This document shows, in pieces, positions 15,892 to 25,331 of a stretch of 62,927 bases of DNA. The position numbers and the translations under genes were made by a program. The first letter of the stretch is position 1. Each line of letters begins with the position of its first letter. The notes under the pieces are model-generated. The model was not told the DNA's origin, ran no database searches, and worked only from the letters and a program-made list of their open reading frames with translations. Source of the DNA: CALKYB01 sp964510575 (GTDB lineage Bacteria; Bdellovibrionota_C; UBA2361; SZUA-149; CALKYB01); contig CAZECN010000017.1 of NCBI GenBank assembly GCA_964510575.1, positions 1-62,927 of the forward strand, written 5' to 3'.

Positions 15892-18800
15892 CCGACAAAT
15901 TATTTTCTTCTTCAGTTGAGCTACTATCTATGGTTTGCTCTTCCTGTTGCTCACCTAAAAGCTCAGCTAGTTGAGCTTCATCTATGGCCAGGTCTAAATT
16001 TGGTACCGTCTCGGAAACATTACCAACTTCTTCTTCGGCTTGAGAGAAGTCCCAAGTTTCAGCTTGCTCAATTTCTTGAGGAATTTCCTCTACAGGTTGT
16101 TCTTGAATATCCCAATTTTGTGGATGATCTTCTTCCGCTGCTTCTTGGATTAACTCTTCAAGGCTAGTGCTTGGTAAAAGACTTGCTGCTGGTCCAGCAG
16201 ATTCATCAGCCTCTCCAGCATTAGTTCCCGAAACATCAGAGATTAGGTGGTCTAACTCGGCTCCAGCTAGTAATCCCTCATTGCTGGAATTAACTTCTGA
16301 TTCCTCGGCAGTAATTTCTCCAGAAAAACCTTCGTGTGAAGGACTTTGGATTTCAGCTTCTGAGAATATTTCAGAGGCCATTTCATAGGAACCATTTTCT
16401 TCATTGCTAGGTTCAGCTGAATCGCCATCGAAAACTTCTTGGCTTTCTGATGCAGCCTCGGGCTGTGCAATACTCTCTTCTTGAGCGCTTTCTTCCTCTA
16501 GACCTTGTAGTGTATTCAAGTCGAACAAATGATCGAAGGTCTTCATTAATTCAGGGCTAGTCGGTGCCTGAGCTTGGAGTGCCTCGCTGCTACCAGAGAT
16601 TTCCTCGTTCTGGCTCTCTGGAGCAGAAGAGATCTCGGCAGAGCTTAAAACTGGATCTGTCTCTGAATCAACAGAAGCCTCTGGTTGTTCAAAATCAACG
16701 GTAGCAGCTTCTTCTTCACCAAGAAGGGGAGCTTGCTCTAAGATTTTATCAATATCGTTCTTTAAAAATCCGGCAGACTCACTAAGACTATCCACTGAAT
16801 CTTTCAGAGGTTCAGGTATCTTACTGGCAGCCTCATCTTCTATCGTGGAAGATGTGGTGCTACCCATATCAAGAGGAGCTACATCATCTAAAAGACTGTC
16901 TAGATCGGCTTCTAAACCACTCGCGGATTCTGCTGTTTGCGTATTTAGCTTTTCTTCAGGAGCATGCATTGCTTGCTCTAGAGCGTTGAGAGTGTCTAGT
17001 TCATTTGAAAGTTCTTCAACATTACTACCTGGTTCTTGAGAAGTCTCTTCTTTCTCGATTTTACCTGAAAGTTGTTCTAAGTCTTTCAACTCTTGATCTA
17101 TGTTGACCTGTTGGCTCTCTAGATCTTCAACGCCAGCGGCGCTTATTACATTCATGCCCTCAGCAATTAGACCTTCAAGCTCTCCATCAAGTTCTTGTTG
17201 AAGACTCGCTAGGGGATCAGGAGCTGCTGTAGAACTTTCGCTATCCACTAGAGTATCCACCAACGGATCTCCTTCAGCTTGGACAAAAGTATTACCCATA
17301 GACATTAGCTCGGCTAATTCATCTTCAAGAGTTTGTCCAAGTGAAAGAAGTGGATCGTCTTCCAGTATATCCTGAGGCGATACACCATAAGCCTCCGCAA
17401 GCAGAGTCGAAAGTTGGTGGATCAATCGGTCTTTAGCTTCTAATTCAGTTGTGAGTTCTTGATCAAATCTTTGATCGACTTTACTGTTCTGGACAGCAGA
17501 GACAGTGGTTCCAGGGATAGCAGCCTTAGAGAGAATCTCTTCAATTTCTTTTTCAGGATTTGCGCCAAGGGTTCCCATGTCGAACTGAGCGCCTTCATCT
17601 TTTTCAGTTAAACTTTGGCGCTGGGGAGCAGAGCCAATTTGCTCAAAGGCTGATACAAGACCACTTAAAAGATTTTCTCCTTTTGGAACAGAAGGTTCTT
17701 GCTGTTTGTTTTGAACCGGCTGGCTTGCCGCTACAGGAGTTTCTTCCTCTTCTTCTTCAAATTCTTCTTCGTCCTCGTAATCGCCTTCTACTTCAAATTC
17801 GATGCTTACTTCCATGTCATCGCCAAGTAGAAAAGAGTTGCCGAGATCTGGTTGAGCGTATTGTTCAGTTTTCTCTACAGCTACTGACTCAATGTCTAGA
17901 CTTTCATCACCTAGCATTTGGTCGAGCTGATCTTCCCAATTTTCCGCACCATCTCCGAATTCCATTACTTCTGGAGCGACAAATGGGCAGGCAGCAAGTC
18001 CCTCACTTTCCGCTTCGCTTAGCTCAGGAATCTTTTCATCTGAAAGAAGCTCTTCTATTGGACTTTCAGGATTAGTGGCTTCAGATTCAACTTGATCGTT
18101 TTGAATTTCTTCTACCTTAGCCTGAGAATCTTGCTCATTTTGTTGCGCAACTAACTCTTCCGGCAGATCTTCAGGGGATGGGGTATCTTCCACGCTGGCA
18201 AGAGGTTCAGAGGAAGATTCACTTAGAGCTTCAGCAGCCAATCTTTCGAAATCCGAATCAGAAGATTCTTGAACTGGAGCTAGAGGCTCTTGAGCTTGGA
18301 CCTCATCTTTCTGTTGTATTGCTTCTACGATTTCTGCAGATTTATTAGAATCTAGATTCAGATCGATATGATAGTCGTCGGCGAGAGCAAAATTCGACTC
18401 TCCTGCTAGTTCCAATGGTTTCCAATCTGCATCTCCTTTTTTCTCTACCTTGGCTTGTTCTGTAACTTTTTCTTCCAAAGAGTCTCTAACTTTGAATGAT
18501 TCAGAAGAGTCTGTTTTACTAGCAATAGACTTCTCATTACTTTCATTGGAGTCAGATGACACAGTCGGTAAACTAAGGTAGCTATCTGCAGTTAATTCCG
18601 ACTCAAGCTGTCTAATTTTGTCTTCGGTTTCACCTAGTAGATTAAGATTTTCCAAAGCATTTGGATCATTGGCAGGCTCTTCCGTATTGCTAGTTGAGTT
18701 TTCTACCTGGCTAATGATCCCAGATATGCTTGTCTCTTGAATTTCTTCAATCGTTGGTTCAGAAGGCTCCGGAGCCGGTTCTTCACTTTGCTCTGCTGCT

Positions 18801-19246
18801 AGAATGAATAATTCAAAGTCATCAATCTCTTGGTCTAAGACCGAGCCAGCATCTTCTTCCGCTCGGTTAACAAAATTTTGTAGGTCGTCGTTATTCGAGC
18901 TTAGAGTTTCGCTGATAGCCTCTATTGGGTCTGCCGCTACTCCATCCGCCGGTGATGAAGCATTATGTTCTAGTCCTGTAGAAGTCTGAGCGTCACCAGC
19001 TTGGCTTTGGCCCGCTTGATTAGTTGATGAGTCGTTTATAACTTCGTTACCTGCGGATGACTTTCCTAGAATGCTTTTGAGGAAGCCGCCTTTATTAGAA
19101 TCTTGGTTGGAAGAGTTAGCTTGAGTAACTTTTTTACCATTCTTGATAAGTGAGAGCGACTGACGACTGGACTTTAGGTTAAGTCCACATTTAGGACACG
19201 CGTCCTTTTTGTCTGAAACAACGAATTTGCACTTGGGACACTTCAT
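15860..19246 (-). CDS. N-terminal segment of the giant acidic protein: zinc-ribbon then long acidic low-complexity region
   Basis: The protein starts 'MKCPKCKF', and Cys3, Cys6, Cys17 and Cys20 form a classic two-knuckle zinc ribbon. After it come about 1,100 residues rich in Glu, Ser, Asp, Ala and Leu, with many short 'LxxLL/ALxxLxx'-type acidic helices and no globular fold that I recognise. The frame stops at 15860, just after a run of nine A (minus strand). With one extra A it would continue into the next segment. The whole gene (13585-19246, corrected) would encode about 1,835 aa: zinc ribbon, disordered acidic spacer, RDD membrane domain. It lies 44 nt downstream of rsmE on the same strand. 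Confidence 0.8.
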   Translation of the reverse strand: MKCPKCKFVVSDKKDACPKCGLNLKSSRQSLSLIKNGKKVTQANSSNQDSNKGGFLKSILGKSSAGNEVINDSSTNQAGQSQAGDAQTSTGLEHNASSPADGVAADPIEAISETLSSNNDDLQNFVNRAEEDAGSVLDQEIDDFELFILAAEQSEEPAPEPSEPTIEEIQETSISGIISQVENSTSNTEEPANDPNALENLNLLGETEDKIRQLESELTADSYLSLPTVSSDSNESNEKSIASKTDSSESFKVRDSLEEKVTEQAKVEKKGDADWKPLELAGESNFALADDYHIDLNLDSNKSAEIVEAIQQKDEVQAQEPLAPVQESSDSDFERLAAEALSESSSEPLASVEDTPSPEDLPEELVAQQNEQDSQAKVEEIQNDQVESEATNPESPIEELLSDEKIPELSEAESEGLAACPFVAPEVMEFGDGAENWEDQLDQMLGDESLDIESVAVEKTEQYAQPDLGNSFLLGDDMEVSIEFEVEGDYEDEEEFEEEEEETPVAASQPVQNKQQEPSVPKGENLLSGLVSAFEQIGSAPQRQSLTEKDEGAQFDMGTLGANPEKEIEEILSKAAIPGTTVSAVQNSKVDQRFDQELTTELEAKDRLIHQLSTLLAEAYGVSPQDILEDDPLLSLGQTLEDELAELMSMGNTFVQAEGDPLVDTLVDSESSTAAPDPLASLQQELDGELEGLIAEGMNVISAAGVEDLESQQVNIDQELKDLEQLSGKIEKEETSQEPGSNVEELSNELDTLNALEQAMHAPEEKLNTQTAESASGLEADLDSLLDDVAPLDMGSTTSSTIEDEAASKIPEPLKDSVDSLSESAGFLKNDIDKILEQAPLLGEEEAATVDFEQPEASVDSETDPVLSSAEISSAPESQNEEISGSSEALQAQAPTSPELMKTFDHLFDLNTLQGLEEESAQEESIAQPEAASESQEVFDGDSAEPSNEENGSYEMASEIFSEAEIQSPSHEGFSGEITAEESEVNSSNEGLLAGAELDHLISDVSGTNAGEADESAGPAASLLPSTSLEELIQEAAEEDHPQNWDIQEQPVEEIPQEIEQAETWDFSQAEEEVGNVSETVPNLDLAIDEAQLAELLGEQQEEQTIDSSSTEEENNLSEKKTPKIILR

Positions 19247-19290
19247 TTAGTCCAATTCCAAAAATATAACCTTCCGAATAACCCTTTCTT

Positions 19291-20133
19291 TTAACTGCGC
19301 AGGCCCATTAAAATAATGCCGGACGCCAAAGTAAAAGCGGTTTCCACCCTTAATACACCAGCTCCGAGTGTTACTGATTTAAAATGTCTGGACTGAGCAA
19401 AAGATTCTTCTGATTCAGACATTCCACCCTCGGGGCCAACTACTAAATAGTTTTCGGCATCTTGGGAATTAATCTCAACCTGATTTTTTGGAAGACTATA
19501 TTGAGCAGGTAAGTCACTGTTATTGTTAAAGAAAGAAGCTTTGATCTGAGGCTCTCCAGACAGGATTTGGAGAAGGTTTGGCATATCTTTTGTTTTTCTG
19601 GTGCTTAGAAAGATTTTGTAGCCTCCCTTGTGGAGGTGAGAAGCTACTGCGGATTCAAGACTTTCGGTGACATAAATTGGAGGTAATCTGACTTGCTTGG
19701 ATTGTTTAAAGGCTGACCTAGCAATTGCTTCTAGCCGATCTGATTTCTTTTCGATTGATTTTACAAAACTACCTTGAGAGCTATTTCCTTTGAAAAAGAT
19801 TAACTTGCTTACCCCAAGTTCAATGGCTTTGCTGACAACCTTTTCAGCCACTGCTGGTTCGGGAACTCCAATAAAAACCACAAGTTTAGGGTCCACTACT
19901 CTAGCTGGTATAATATTCTCGAGCCTTAGTCTGATCGAGTTATGCTCTATAGACTCTACTGTTCCACTAGCAAAGCGTTGACAGCACAGGTTGTAAACTT
20001 CCAGTTGCTCACCAACCTTAACTCGTAAAGATTTTCTTAGATGTTTCGCTTCATCGCCGCGCACTTCCACCTCTGCCCCGTGGCTGAAGTCCTCTTCGGC
20101 AACTTCGACAATCGTTCTTATCTGGGAGTTCAC
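19291..20133 (-). CDS. rsmE: 16S rRNA (uracil-1498-N3)-methyltransferase
   Basis: A SPOUT-fold methyltransferase that modifies U1498 of 16S rRNA with SAM. Diagnostic C-terminal motifs are present: 'VVGPEGGMSESEE' and 'LGAGVLRVETAFTLASG' (the family's 'LG..ILR.ETA' knot region). The N-terminal PUA-like domain includes 'HLRKSLRVKVGE'. At 280 aa it is slightly longer than typical because of an insertion around residues 185-215. The start codon is GTG. It lies 23 nt downstream of the DsbA-like gene, so the two are probably co-transcribed. Confidence 0.92.
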   Translation of the reverse strand: MNSQIRTIVEVAEEDFSHGAEVEVRGDEAKHLRKSLRVKVGEQLEVYNLCCQRFASGTVESIEHNSIRLRLENIIPARVVDPKLVVFIGVPEPAVAEKVVSKAIELGVSKLIFFKGNSSQGSFVKSIEKKSDRLEAIARSAFKQSKQVRLPPIYVTESLESAVASHLHKGGYKIFLSTRKTKDMPNLLQILSGEPQIKASFFNNNSDLPAQYSLPKNQVEINSQDAENYLVVGPEGGMSESEESFAQSRHFKSVTLGAGVLRVETAFTLASGIILMGLRS

Positions 20134-20156
20134 TTGAGAAAGCTCACCCAGGCACT

Positions 20157-20762
20157 TTACTTGCGGTTGACCCCAAGTTCCAAAAGACGCTCTTCCGCCA
20201 TGGCTATTCTATCAATACCCTGGAAGCGTTCTTCTCCAATTAAAATTGTTGGGGTGTCAAATACCCCTAACTTGCGCCCTCGCTTGAAGATACCTTTAAC
20301 TCTCTCGCGAGTATCAGTACTGCTTATTCGGCCCGCAAATTCGTTGGGGTCAATATCGAGGTCGTCGCAAAGTTCAACAAAGAAGTCTTGCTGGTTTGCA
20401 TCTTCACCCTCTCCCCACCAGCGGTGGAACATTTTAATATTGTATTCAAGGCTAAGGTCTAAGTCTCCAGCGACAACTGCTCCGCGAGTGCTTTTCTCTG
20501 GGTCAAAGTCCTCTTCAGGCCATGAGCCTTTCATAACTAAAGGCAATTCCATGGCCTTAGCTAGTCTCACAACGTCTTCCCTGATGTAGCTCGCGCGTTC
20601 TGGGGAAATTTGCTGTCCAGAAGATTGTCCTGAAGCTTTACCTGAAAAAGGTTGCCACAAAACTTTAATGTCAAACTTGCTTTCAATCTGTGCTAGGCGG
20701 TCAATCGCCAAATAGGAGTAAGGGCATTGAAATGAGTAGAAAATCTCGACAGTTTGAATCAT
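20157..20762 (-). CDS. DsbA-family / 2-hydroxychromene-2-carboxylate isomerase-like protein
   Basis: A thioredoxin-fold protein of the DSBA-like family. Near the N-terminus it reads 'EIFYSFQCPYSYLA', which resembles the HCCA-isomerase/FrnE-type active-site region (C-P-Y-S in place of CxxC). Near the C-terminus 'GVFDTPTILIG' carries the cis-Pro. Without a signal peptide it is likely cytoplasmic, acting on a glutathione- or thiol-linked substrate. The frame extends to 20795, but the ATG at 20762 (MIQTVEIFYS) places the first strand at the start, as in relatives. The substrate is unknown. Confidence 0.8.
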   Translation of the reverse strand: MIQTVEIFYSFQCPYSYLAIDRLAQIESKFDIKVLWQPFSGKASGQSSGQQISPERASYIREDVVRLAKAMELPLVMKGSWPEEDFDPEKSTRGAVVAGDLDLSLEYNIKMFHRWWGEGEDANQQDFFVELCDDLDIDPNEFAGRISSTDTRERVKGIFKRGRKLGVFDTPTILIGEERFQGIDRIAMAEERLLELGVNRK

Positions 20763-21064
20763 CTTCTTTGGTCCTGATTTAGAGCCTACAATCAACTTAG
20801 TGGGCTCAGGTCATTAAAAAGTTTGTTTTGCTGTAAAATTGGGTCGAAAGCACGGCCCTAACCCTGGTCCATTAAACCAGCGGTCCTTCAGTGGTCCGTT
20901 AGAGTAATTTTTCAGAGTATGGGTCTGATTCCCGACTAAGGGGAAACTAGCTTATTATGACTGGAACTTCAATCTAAGAAAGGGCACTAAAATTGCCGGA
21001 AATCGAGAGGATTTAACCTAAGGGCAGGCTAAGAAATATTCAGCCAAGAACGGATATTTCGAAT

Positions 21065-21958
21065 TTAAAATAGTTCTTCGAGTGATTGAACATAACTCCT
21101 AACAGCCATCATAGCTTGACCCGGATTGCCTGAAGTATCTTGTAGTAGATAAAGGAACTGCTCTCCGCCTTTTAGCATTCTTAATAGAACGTACTCATTA
21201 GTTCCCGTGATAAGAATCTCTTGAATAGGACTTATTCCGCCGTCTTCAGCTTTACCTAGGGCAACCAAAGCGTCTTGAGCTGATTTACCGACATCTCTGT
21301 AAAAAGCGCTGGCCGTGTCTAAATCTAGTTCTTCTCCTGTTACATCAAAGGCAATTGGAGTGCCTGTTTCAAGGTCCACCAGAGTGGCCGCAATATATCC
21401 ACTAATTGAGGATTTTAACTTCTCGAAAAAGTCGTCGATGCTTTCAATGTTGGCTTCTTCTGCTACTTGGGCTAGAGCTGTTGCTGAAGGTTCAGGTCGT
21501 GAAGCTCTTTCAGGGAGCAGATCTCTAAGAGGAAATAGAATCTGAGGATCTTCAGTGTCTTCTTCACCGTTTTTCAACACCTGTACAGTGCATTTACCCC
21601 AAGAGGACATGTGCTTTAGGGCAGCTTCTGTATGTCTTTTAATGATTTCTTTTCTTGAGTCCTGACTATTAACTCCAATGTCTTGTAGAATATCATCTAA
21701 GTGAATACTTCCAGACTGACGGGACTCTCTAATGCTGGCCGTAAGCTCATCCATCTGAACTTGAGCTTCGTTGACAAGTATATTTTGAAAATTCTCTGTT
21801 TGACCGGTAGCGAACGCCCAGACTACATGACCCTGGTGTAGGTAGACCTTGCCAGTATTGGATTCATTCTTGAAGCGTAGCTCACCAGAAGGAATCTGCC
21901 TGATTATGTTATCCATTATGGAGAATACGTCAGATTTTGCTCGAATAGTGTCTGTCAT
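21065..21958 (-). CDS. PATAN/DUF4388-like plus roadblock/LC7-like regulatory protein
   Basis: A 297-aa cytoplasmic protein. The N-terminal ~150 residues look like the DUF4388/PATAN type: 'GELRFKNES' and 'GKVYLHQGHVVWAFATG' are the strand-turn-strand features of that fold. After an Ala/Pro linker the last ~115 residues resemble a roadblock/LC7 domain ('GYIAATLVDLETGTPIAF' and a final helix 'YVQSLEELF'), as found in MglB-like regulators of small GTPases. It could take part in polarity or motility control, which would fit the PilT/PilU genes in the window. It stands alone, with 269 nt of gene-free sequence downstream. Confidence 0.65.
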   Translation of the reverse strand: MTDTIRAKSDVFSIMDNIIRQIPSGELRFKNESNTGKVYLHQGHVVWAFATGQTENFQNILVNEAQVQMDELTASIRESRQSGSIHLDDILQDIGVNSQDSRKEIIKRHTEAALKHMSSWGKCTVQVLKNGEEDTEDPQILFPLRDLLPERASRPEPSATALAQVAEEANIESIDDFFEKLKSSISGYIAATLVDLETGTPIAFDVTGEELDLDTASAFYRDVGKSAQDALVALGKAEDGGISPIQEILITGTNEYVLLRMLKGGEQFLYLLQDTSGNPGQAMMAVRSYVQSLEELF

Positions 21959-22153
21959 TTTACTTTCTAAATTCTAGCTTTCTAGCCATTTCGACTAATA
22001 GTATTGCCCCTAGATCCCCATGATTTAGGGTGCGCTCGTTTTACCTTTGGTTTTATTATTGTCGGCAAGTTATAAGTTAAACTAAAGTGACTATGATTTA
22101 GGGCAAATCTCCCTTTATTCGGAGGAAAAACAACGGTTTTTGCTTACCCTTGA

Positions 22154-23866
22154 ATGCCGAAGAAGAGTGTCGAATTGAGTTTTAGAATGAATATCCTCCG
22201 CAGCCTGCTACTGGTGTTGATGCCTTTGCTCTACTCAGTTGGTGTGTTGGCTCAGCCAAAGCAGCCTAGTCGAACTGAAAGTGACTATCTAAAAGTCCAA
22301 AAAATATCTGGTATCAACAATCCAAGTATTCCAGAGCCGCAAAATCCTGATGGACCACTCGTTATTGACAAAGAGCGGATCAGTGATTTTTACGATTTAC
22401 TTTTAGCTCCGATAGCTACTTGGGTCGACAAGGGTTGGATAACGGTTCGTGCTAGTTCAAGAACTGAATTCGATTGGAGCTATGGCTCGCAATGGGAACG
22501 GCAGAGTGTTGCCAATAGTTCTTACCAGCTTGAAGAGGATGGAAGTTTGTATTCTGAGGACTTAGGAGACTATCAAGGCGGTTTTCCGTTTGGGAGATCT
22601 GACAGCTTAGATGATGTTTCTGACCCAGAGGAGCGGGCTCGGAAAATACTTTGGAATACTATTTCAACAGGGGCAGTCTCCGAGGATCTTTTGTATGGGG
22701 TAGACATATCATGGTTGACATATTCGGCTAGAAAAAGAAAAGCCTCGGCTCTACTTTATAGACAAACGGGTATCCCTCTGAAGTCTCGTCAGCAGGATGA
22801 TCCTCTTTTAGCCAGAGAACTTTTTTTGTTTTTAACCCCACCTGTAGTTTTTGGTTATAGCCAAGTGTTGACTCAATACTTGAATTCAACCGATGATGAA
22901 ATTTGGCATTATTCTCCGGTCGTGGGGAAGGGGAGAAAGATTTTTCCAGCAAATAGGGGCGACGGCATCATTGGCTCGGTTCTAACCCCTGACGATTTCT
23001 TTGTTTGGTCTGGGAAGGTTCAATCAGTGAAAGCTTCTGTTTTAGACAGTAAAAGATTGTTGATACCGGTACCTACTCTTAAGACTCATGGGGCAGATAA
23101 AGAGCGAGTTGCTATTTCAGCTTCGAACTTTGTTAAGCCTCTTTCTCTGGGAAACCTAGTTTTCGAATCTCAAGCTAGAGCTAAATTTGAAGAAGTTGAG
23201 ACAGTTCGAGGTAACTTGATTGATGAACGAGGCAACGAGGTTTTTGTCAAATTAAACGGAGACACTAGGGTACTTAAGACAGGGGCTTCCTGGATGCTCT
23301 CAAGTGTTCAATTTATTCCGAGAGATACTTGGATCATTGAGATTGAATCTCAGAATCCTTATCGAGTTGGGGGTAGGGAGATATTGGTTGTGGATAAAGG
23401 ATCGATGCTTCCGATCTATAAAATTGTATATGATCAGGCCGGGCAGTATTTAAGAACCGTTGTTGGTGTTTGGACACTTGGGCTTGGAACAACAGAAAAA
23501 ACTAAAAGATTTCCTTTCTTGGCTTCAGTTTTGGTTGTTGACGGGCGAAGTCGAGAGGCAGCTCTAATTGAAACAACTTATGTTCAAACTTTCTACGGCA
23601 GACTGACAGAGGCCTCTAAGGAGCTCAGATCGCTTCTAAAACCTAAGCGCCTGGTTCAGCTTATTGCGCCTGAAGAAAAAGAGGAGAAAAGTAATTTGCC
23701 TAGCAAAGCAAAAGAACCTCTTTCAGCGTCAGGGTCTACTGTGCCTACTGGTGCTGCCAAGAAAAAAGTTAAGCCAAAGGTTCCTAAACCTATTCTCAAG
23801 AAAGAAACGGGCGTGGAGAGATTGCCTAAGAAGCCTAAGTTGCCCTTGTCAGACTTAGATTTTTAG
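22154..23866 (+). CDS. Exported DUF1329-like protein (outer-membrane lipoprotein-sorting fold)
   Basis: The N-terminus carries a signal peptide, best read from the second Met at 22187: 'MNILRSLLLVLMP' followed by 'LYSVGVLAQPKQ', with likely cleavage after Ala. The middle and C-terminal parts carry features of DUF1329, a family with a LolA/LolB-like half-barrel: 'DEIWHYSPVVGKGRKIFP', 'GSVLTPDDFFVWSGKV', 'YRVGGREILVVDKGSMLP'. The last ~70 residues are a Lys/Pro-rich tail. The 570-aa length is longer than typical. It is probably periplasmic and may handle lipids or lipoproteins; that role is an inference. It converges with trmD with a 13-nt gap. Confidence 0.65.
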   Translation: MPKKSVELSFRMNILRSLLLVLMPLLYSVGVLAQPKQPSRTESDYLKVQKISGINNPSIPEPQNPDGPLVIDKERISDFYDLLLAPIATWVDKGWITVRASSRTEFDWSYGSQWERQSVANSSYQLEEDGSLYSEDLGDYQGGFPFGRSDSLDDVSDPEERARKILWNTISTGAVSEDLLYGVDISWLTYSARKRKASALLYRQTGIPLKSRQQDDPLLARELFLFLTPPVVFGYSQVLTQYLNSTDDEIWHYSPVVGKGRKIFPANRGDGIIGSVLTPDDFFVWSGKVQSVKASVLDSKRLLIPVPTLKTHGADKERVAISASNFVKPLSLGNLVFESQARAKFEEVETVRGNLIDERGNEVFVKLNGDTRVLKTGASWMLSSVQFIPRDTWIIEIESQNPYRVGGREILVVDKGSMLPIYKIVYDQAGQYLRTVVGVWTLGLGTTEKTKRFPFLASVLVVDGRSREAALIETTYVQTFYGRLTEASKELRSLLKPKRLVQLIAPEEKEEKSNLPSKAKEPLSASGSTVPTGAAKKKVKPKVPKPILKKETGVERLPKKPKLPLSDLDF

Positions 23867-23879
23867 GAACTTCCTCTCA

Positions 23880-24077
23880 CTAATACTTACCAAAAAGCCG
23901 GTCAAGCGTGATAGCGGCCGCAGCTCTGACTGAAAGGTGATTGTAGGGCACACAGCCATTGATAGGTGGTAGTTGGAAATCTGCTTTTTCCATAACCTCA
24001 TCAGCAAGACCCCAACCTGTTCCAAAAAGAATCATCAATGGCTTTTCAGAAGTTTTAGCAATTTCTCTCATCTCCAA
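23880..24077 (-). pseudogene. C-terminal half of a SPOUT-type RNA methyltransferase domain, out of frame with trmD
   Basis: It encodes 'ILFGTGWGLADEV' and 'YNHLSVRAAAAITLDRL', the C-terminal knot of the RNA-methyltransferase domain often fused to TrmD in deltaproteobacterial-type genomes and Aquificae. An ATG at 24071 overlaps the TGA stop of the preceding frame in an ATGA arrangement. Half of a knotted domain would not be expected to fold by itself. Reading it as the continuation of the upstream frame restores a complete domain: with one base added near 24086 the junction reads GNIT-TSYLEMREIAKT. It is either a frameshift mutation or error, or a genuinely split protein. Confidence 0.7.
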
Positions 24078-25141
24078 ATAGCTAGTGTGATGTTTCCCGG
24101 TTTGGCACTTGTTGTAACCAAGGAAGGGGCCTCTCCGAACACTCTCTCAGCGTCTTCTAGTGCGTCGCTGAATTGTGGGAGGATACTCACCTGTTCAAGA
24201 GCTTCTCCTCTGTTAGGATTATAGGAGGAGCCATAACCGGTGTTCCAGTGCTCACAGATTTTAAAAGCAAGTTTTCTTAGAGTCTCAGCGGGGTGAACAA
24301 TATAAAACTTTCTTACACCAAAAGTTTTAACGGACCTTGCGATATCAGAGAGATCGAGATTGGTCAGGGAGCTAGTGATAATTTTACCCTCTTTATTGAA
24401 GACAGGGTAGTGAATAAGAGCAATTGCTACGTTAGCACCATCGAGATCTAACCCTCTAGCAAGGTCAGGTCGCCTTGTGAAAGTATCGCATATAGCTTTT
24501 TCTTTTCTCCATTCCTTAATTTTCTTGTGATTGCCAGAGAGAAGTACCTCTGGAACAGAGAGTTCTTTCTCTTCAATCTTGAAAACCTCTGGTCTCGTGT
24601 ACTGTGGATGTTCAAGTCCTATGTTTTCAAAAGACTCTTCACTTAGAGACTCTGGGTTACCTAAGACGCCGGGCACTAACCTAGCGACGCTCTCCATGAA
24701 GGCCATAGCCGGAGTTTCACCTCCCATGGTTATAAAGTCCCCCATGCTTACTTGATAGTCACACAGTTCCTCGGCGATTCTTTCGTCAACACCTTCGTAG
24801 CGACCACAAAGGATTGTCAGGGAAGAATTGTTGCTTACAATTTCTCTGGCTAACTTTTGAGACATTGGCTTGCCTCTTGGGGTCATTAGAACGACCTTGC
24901 TATCGGGGCGTTTAGAAAGTTCTTTATTGATGGCCGCTTCAGCGGTTTCGACCCTAAGTACCATTCCAGAGCCGCCGCCATATGGAGCGTCGTCAATTTG
25001 ACCTTGAGAATTAATCGCATGCTCTCTTAGCTGGCTAGCACCAAAACTGATAGCACCAGACTCTACTCCTTTTCCAAAAAGGCCTGTTTTCGAGAAACTT
25101 TCGAAGAGTTCGGGAAATATGCTTAGAACCTCAAAATGCAA
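24068..25141 (-). CDS. trmD: tRNA (guanine-37-N1)-methyltransferase with C-terminal second SPOUT-type domain (frameshifted)
   Basis: TrmD makes m1G37 in tRNAs and prevents +1 frameshifting. TrmD motifs present: 'FEVLSIFPELFESF', 'DDAPYGGGSGMVLR', 'LCGRYEGVDERI', 'SMGDFITMGGETPAMAF' and 'RPEVFK'. The start is TTG at 25141: a Shine-Dalgarno GGAGG lies 9 nt upstream of it and the protein then begins MHFEVLS like other TrmD proteins, so the TTG at 25156 is less likely. After the TrmD part ends (about residue 230) a second domain begins with 'ANVAIALIHYPVFNKEGKIITSSLT', an N-terminal SPOUT half. The frame then stops at 24068 before that domain is complete. Confidence 0.88.
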   Translation of the reverse strand: MHFEVLSIFPELFESFSKTGLFGKGVESGAISFGASQLREHAINSQGQIDDAPYGGGSGMVLRVETAEAAINKELSKRPDSKVVLMTPRGKPMSQKLAREIVSNNSSLTILCGRYEGVDERIAEELCDYQVSMGDFITMGGETPAMAFMESVARLVPGVLGNPESLSEESFENIGLEHPQYTRPEVFKIEEKELSVPEVLLSGNHKKIKEWRKEKAICDTFTRRPDLARGLDLDGANVAIALIHYPVFNKEGKIITSSLTNLDLSDIARSVKTFGVRKFYIVHPAETLRKLAFKICEHWNTGYGSSYNPNRGEALEQVSILPQFSDALEDAERVFGEAPSLVTTSAKPGNITLAIWR

Positions 25142-25331
25142 GCTAATGTCCTCCAATTGGTAAAATTTGCCTCAGTGCAGCTATCTGGCAGGTCTTAGCA
25201 TGGCCGTGGAAAATAGTCAGCCATTGTGATAGCTTCACCGCGCCTGTGAGGCCTCGCCTTTCTTGGCGTAGAATTAGCTTTAGAAGAAAGCTTTAGAAGA
25301 TAGATTTTTAGGTACTGATCCTGGAGGGGGA

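Noticed and set aside
20870..20910. Three ggtcc repeats near 20.9 kb as an operator array
   Set aside because: The spacing is irregular and the region is downstream of the roadblock gene and upstream of the DsbA-like gene, with no second line of support.
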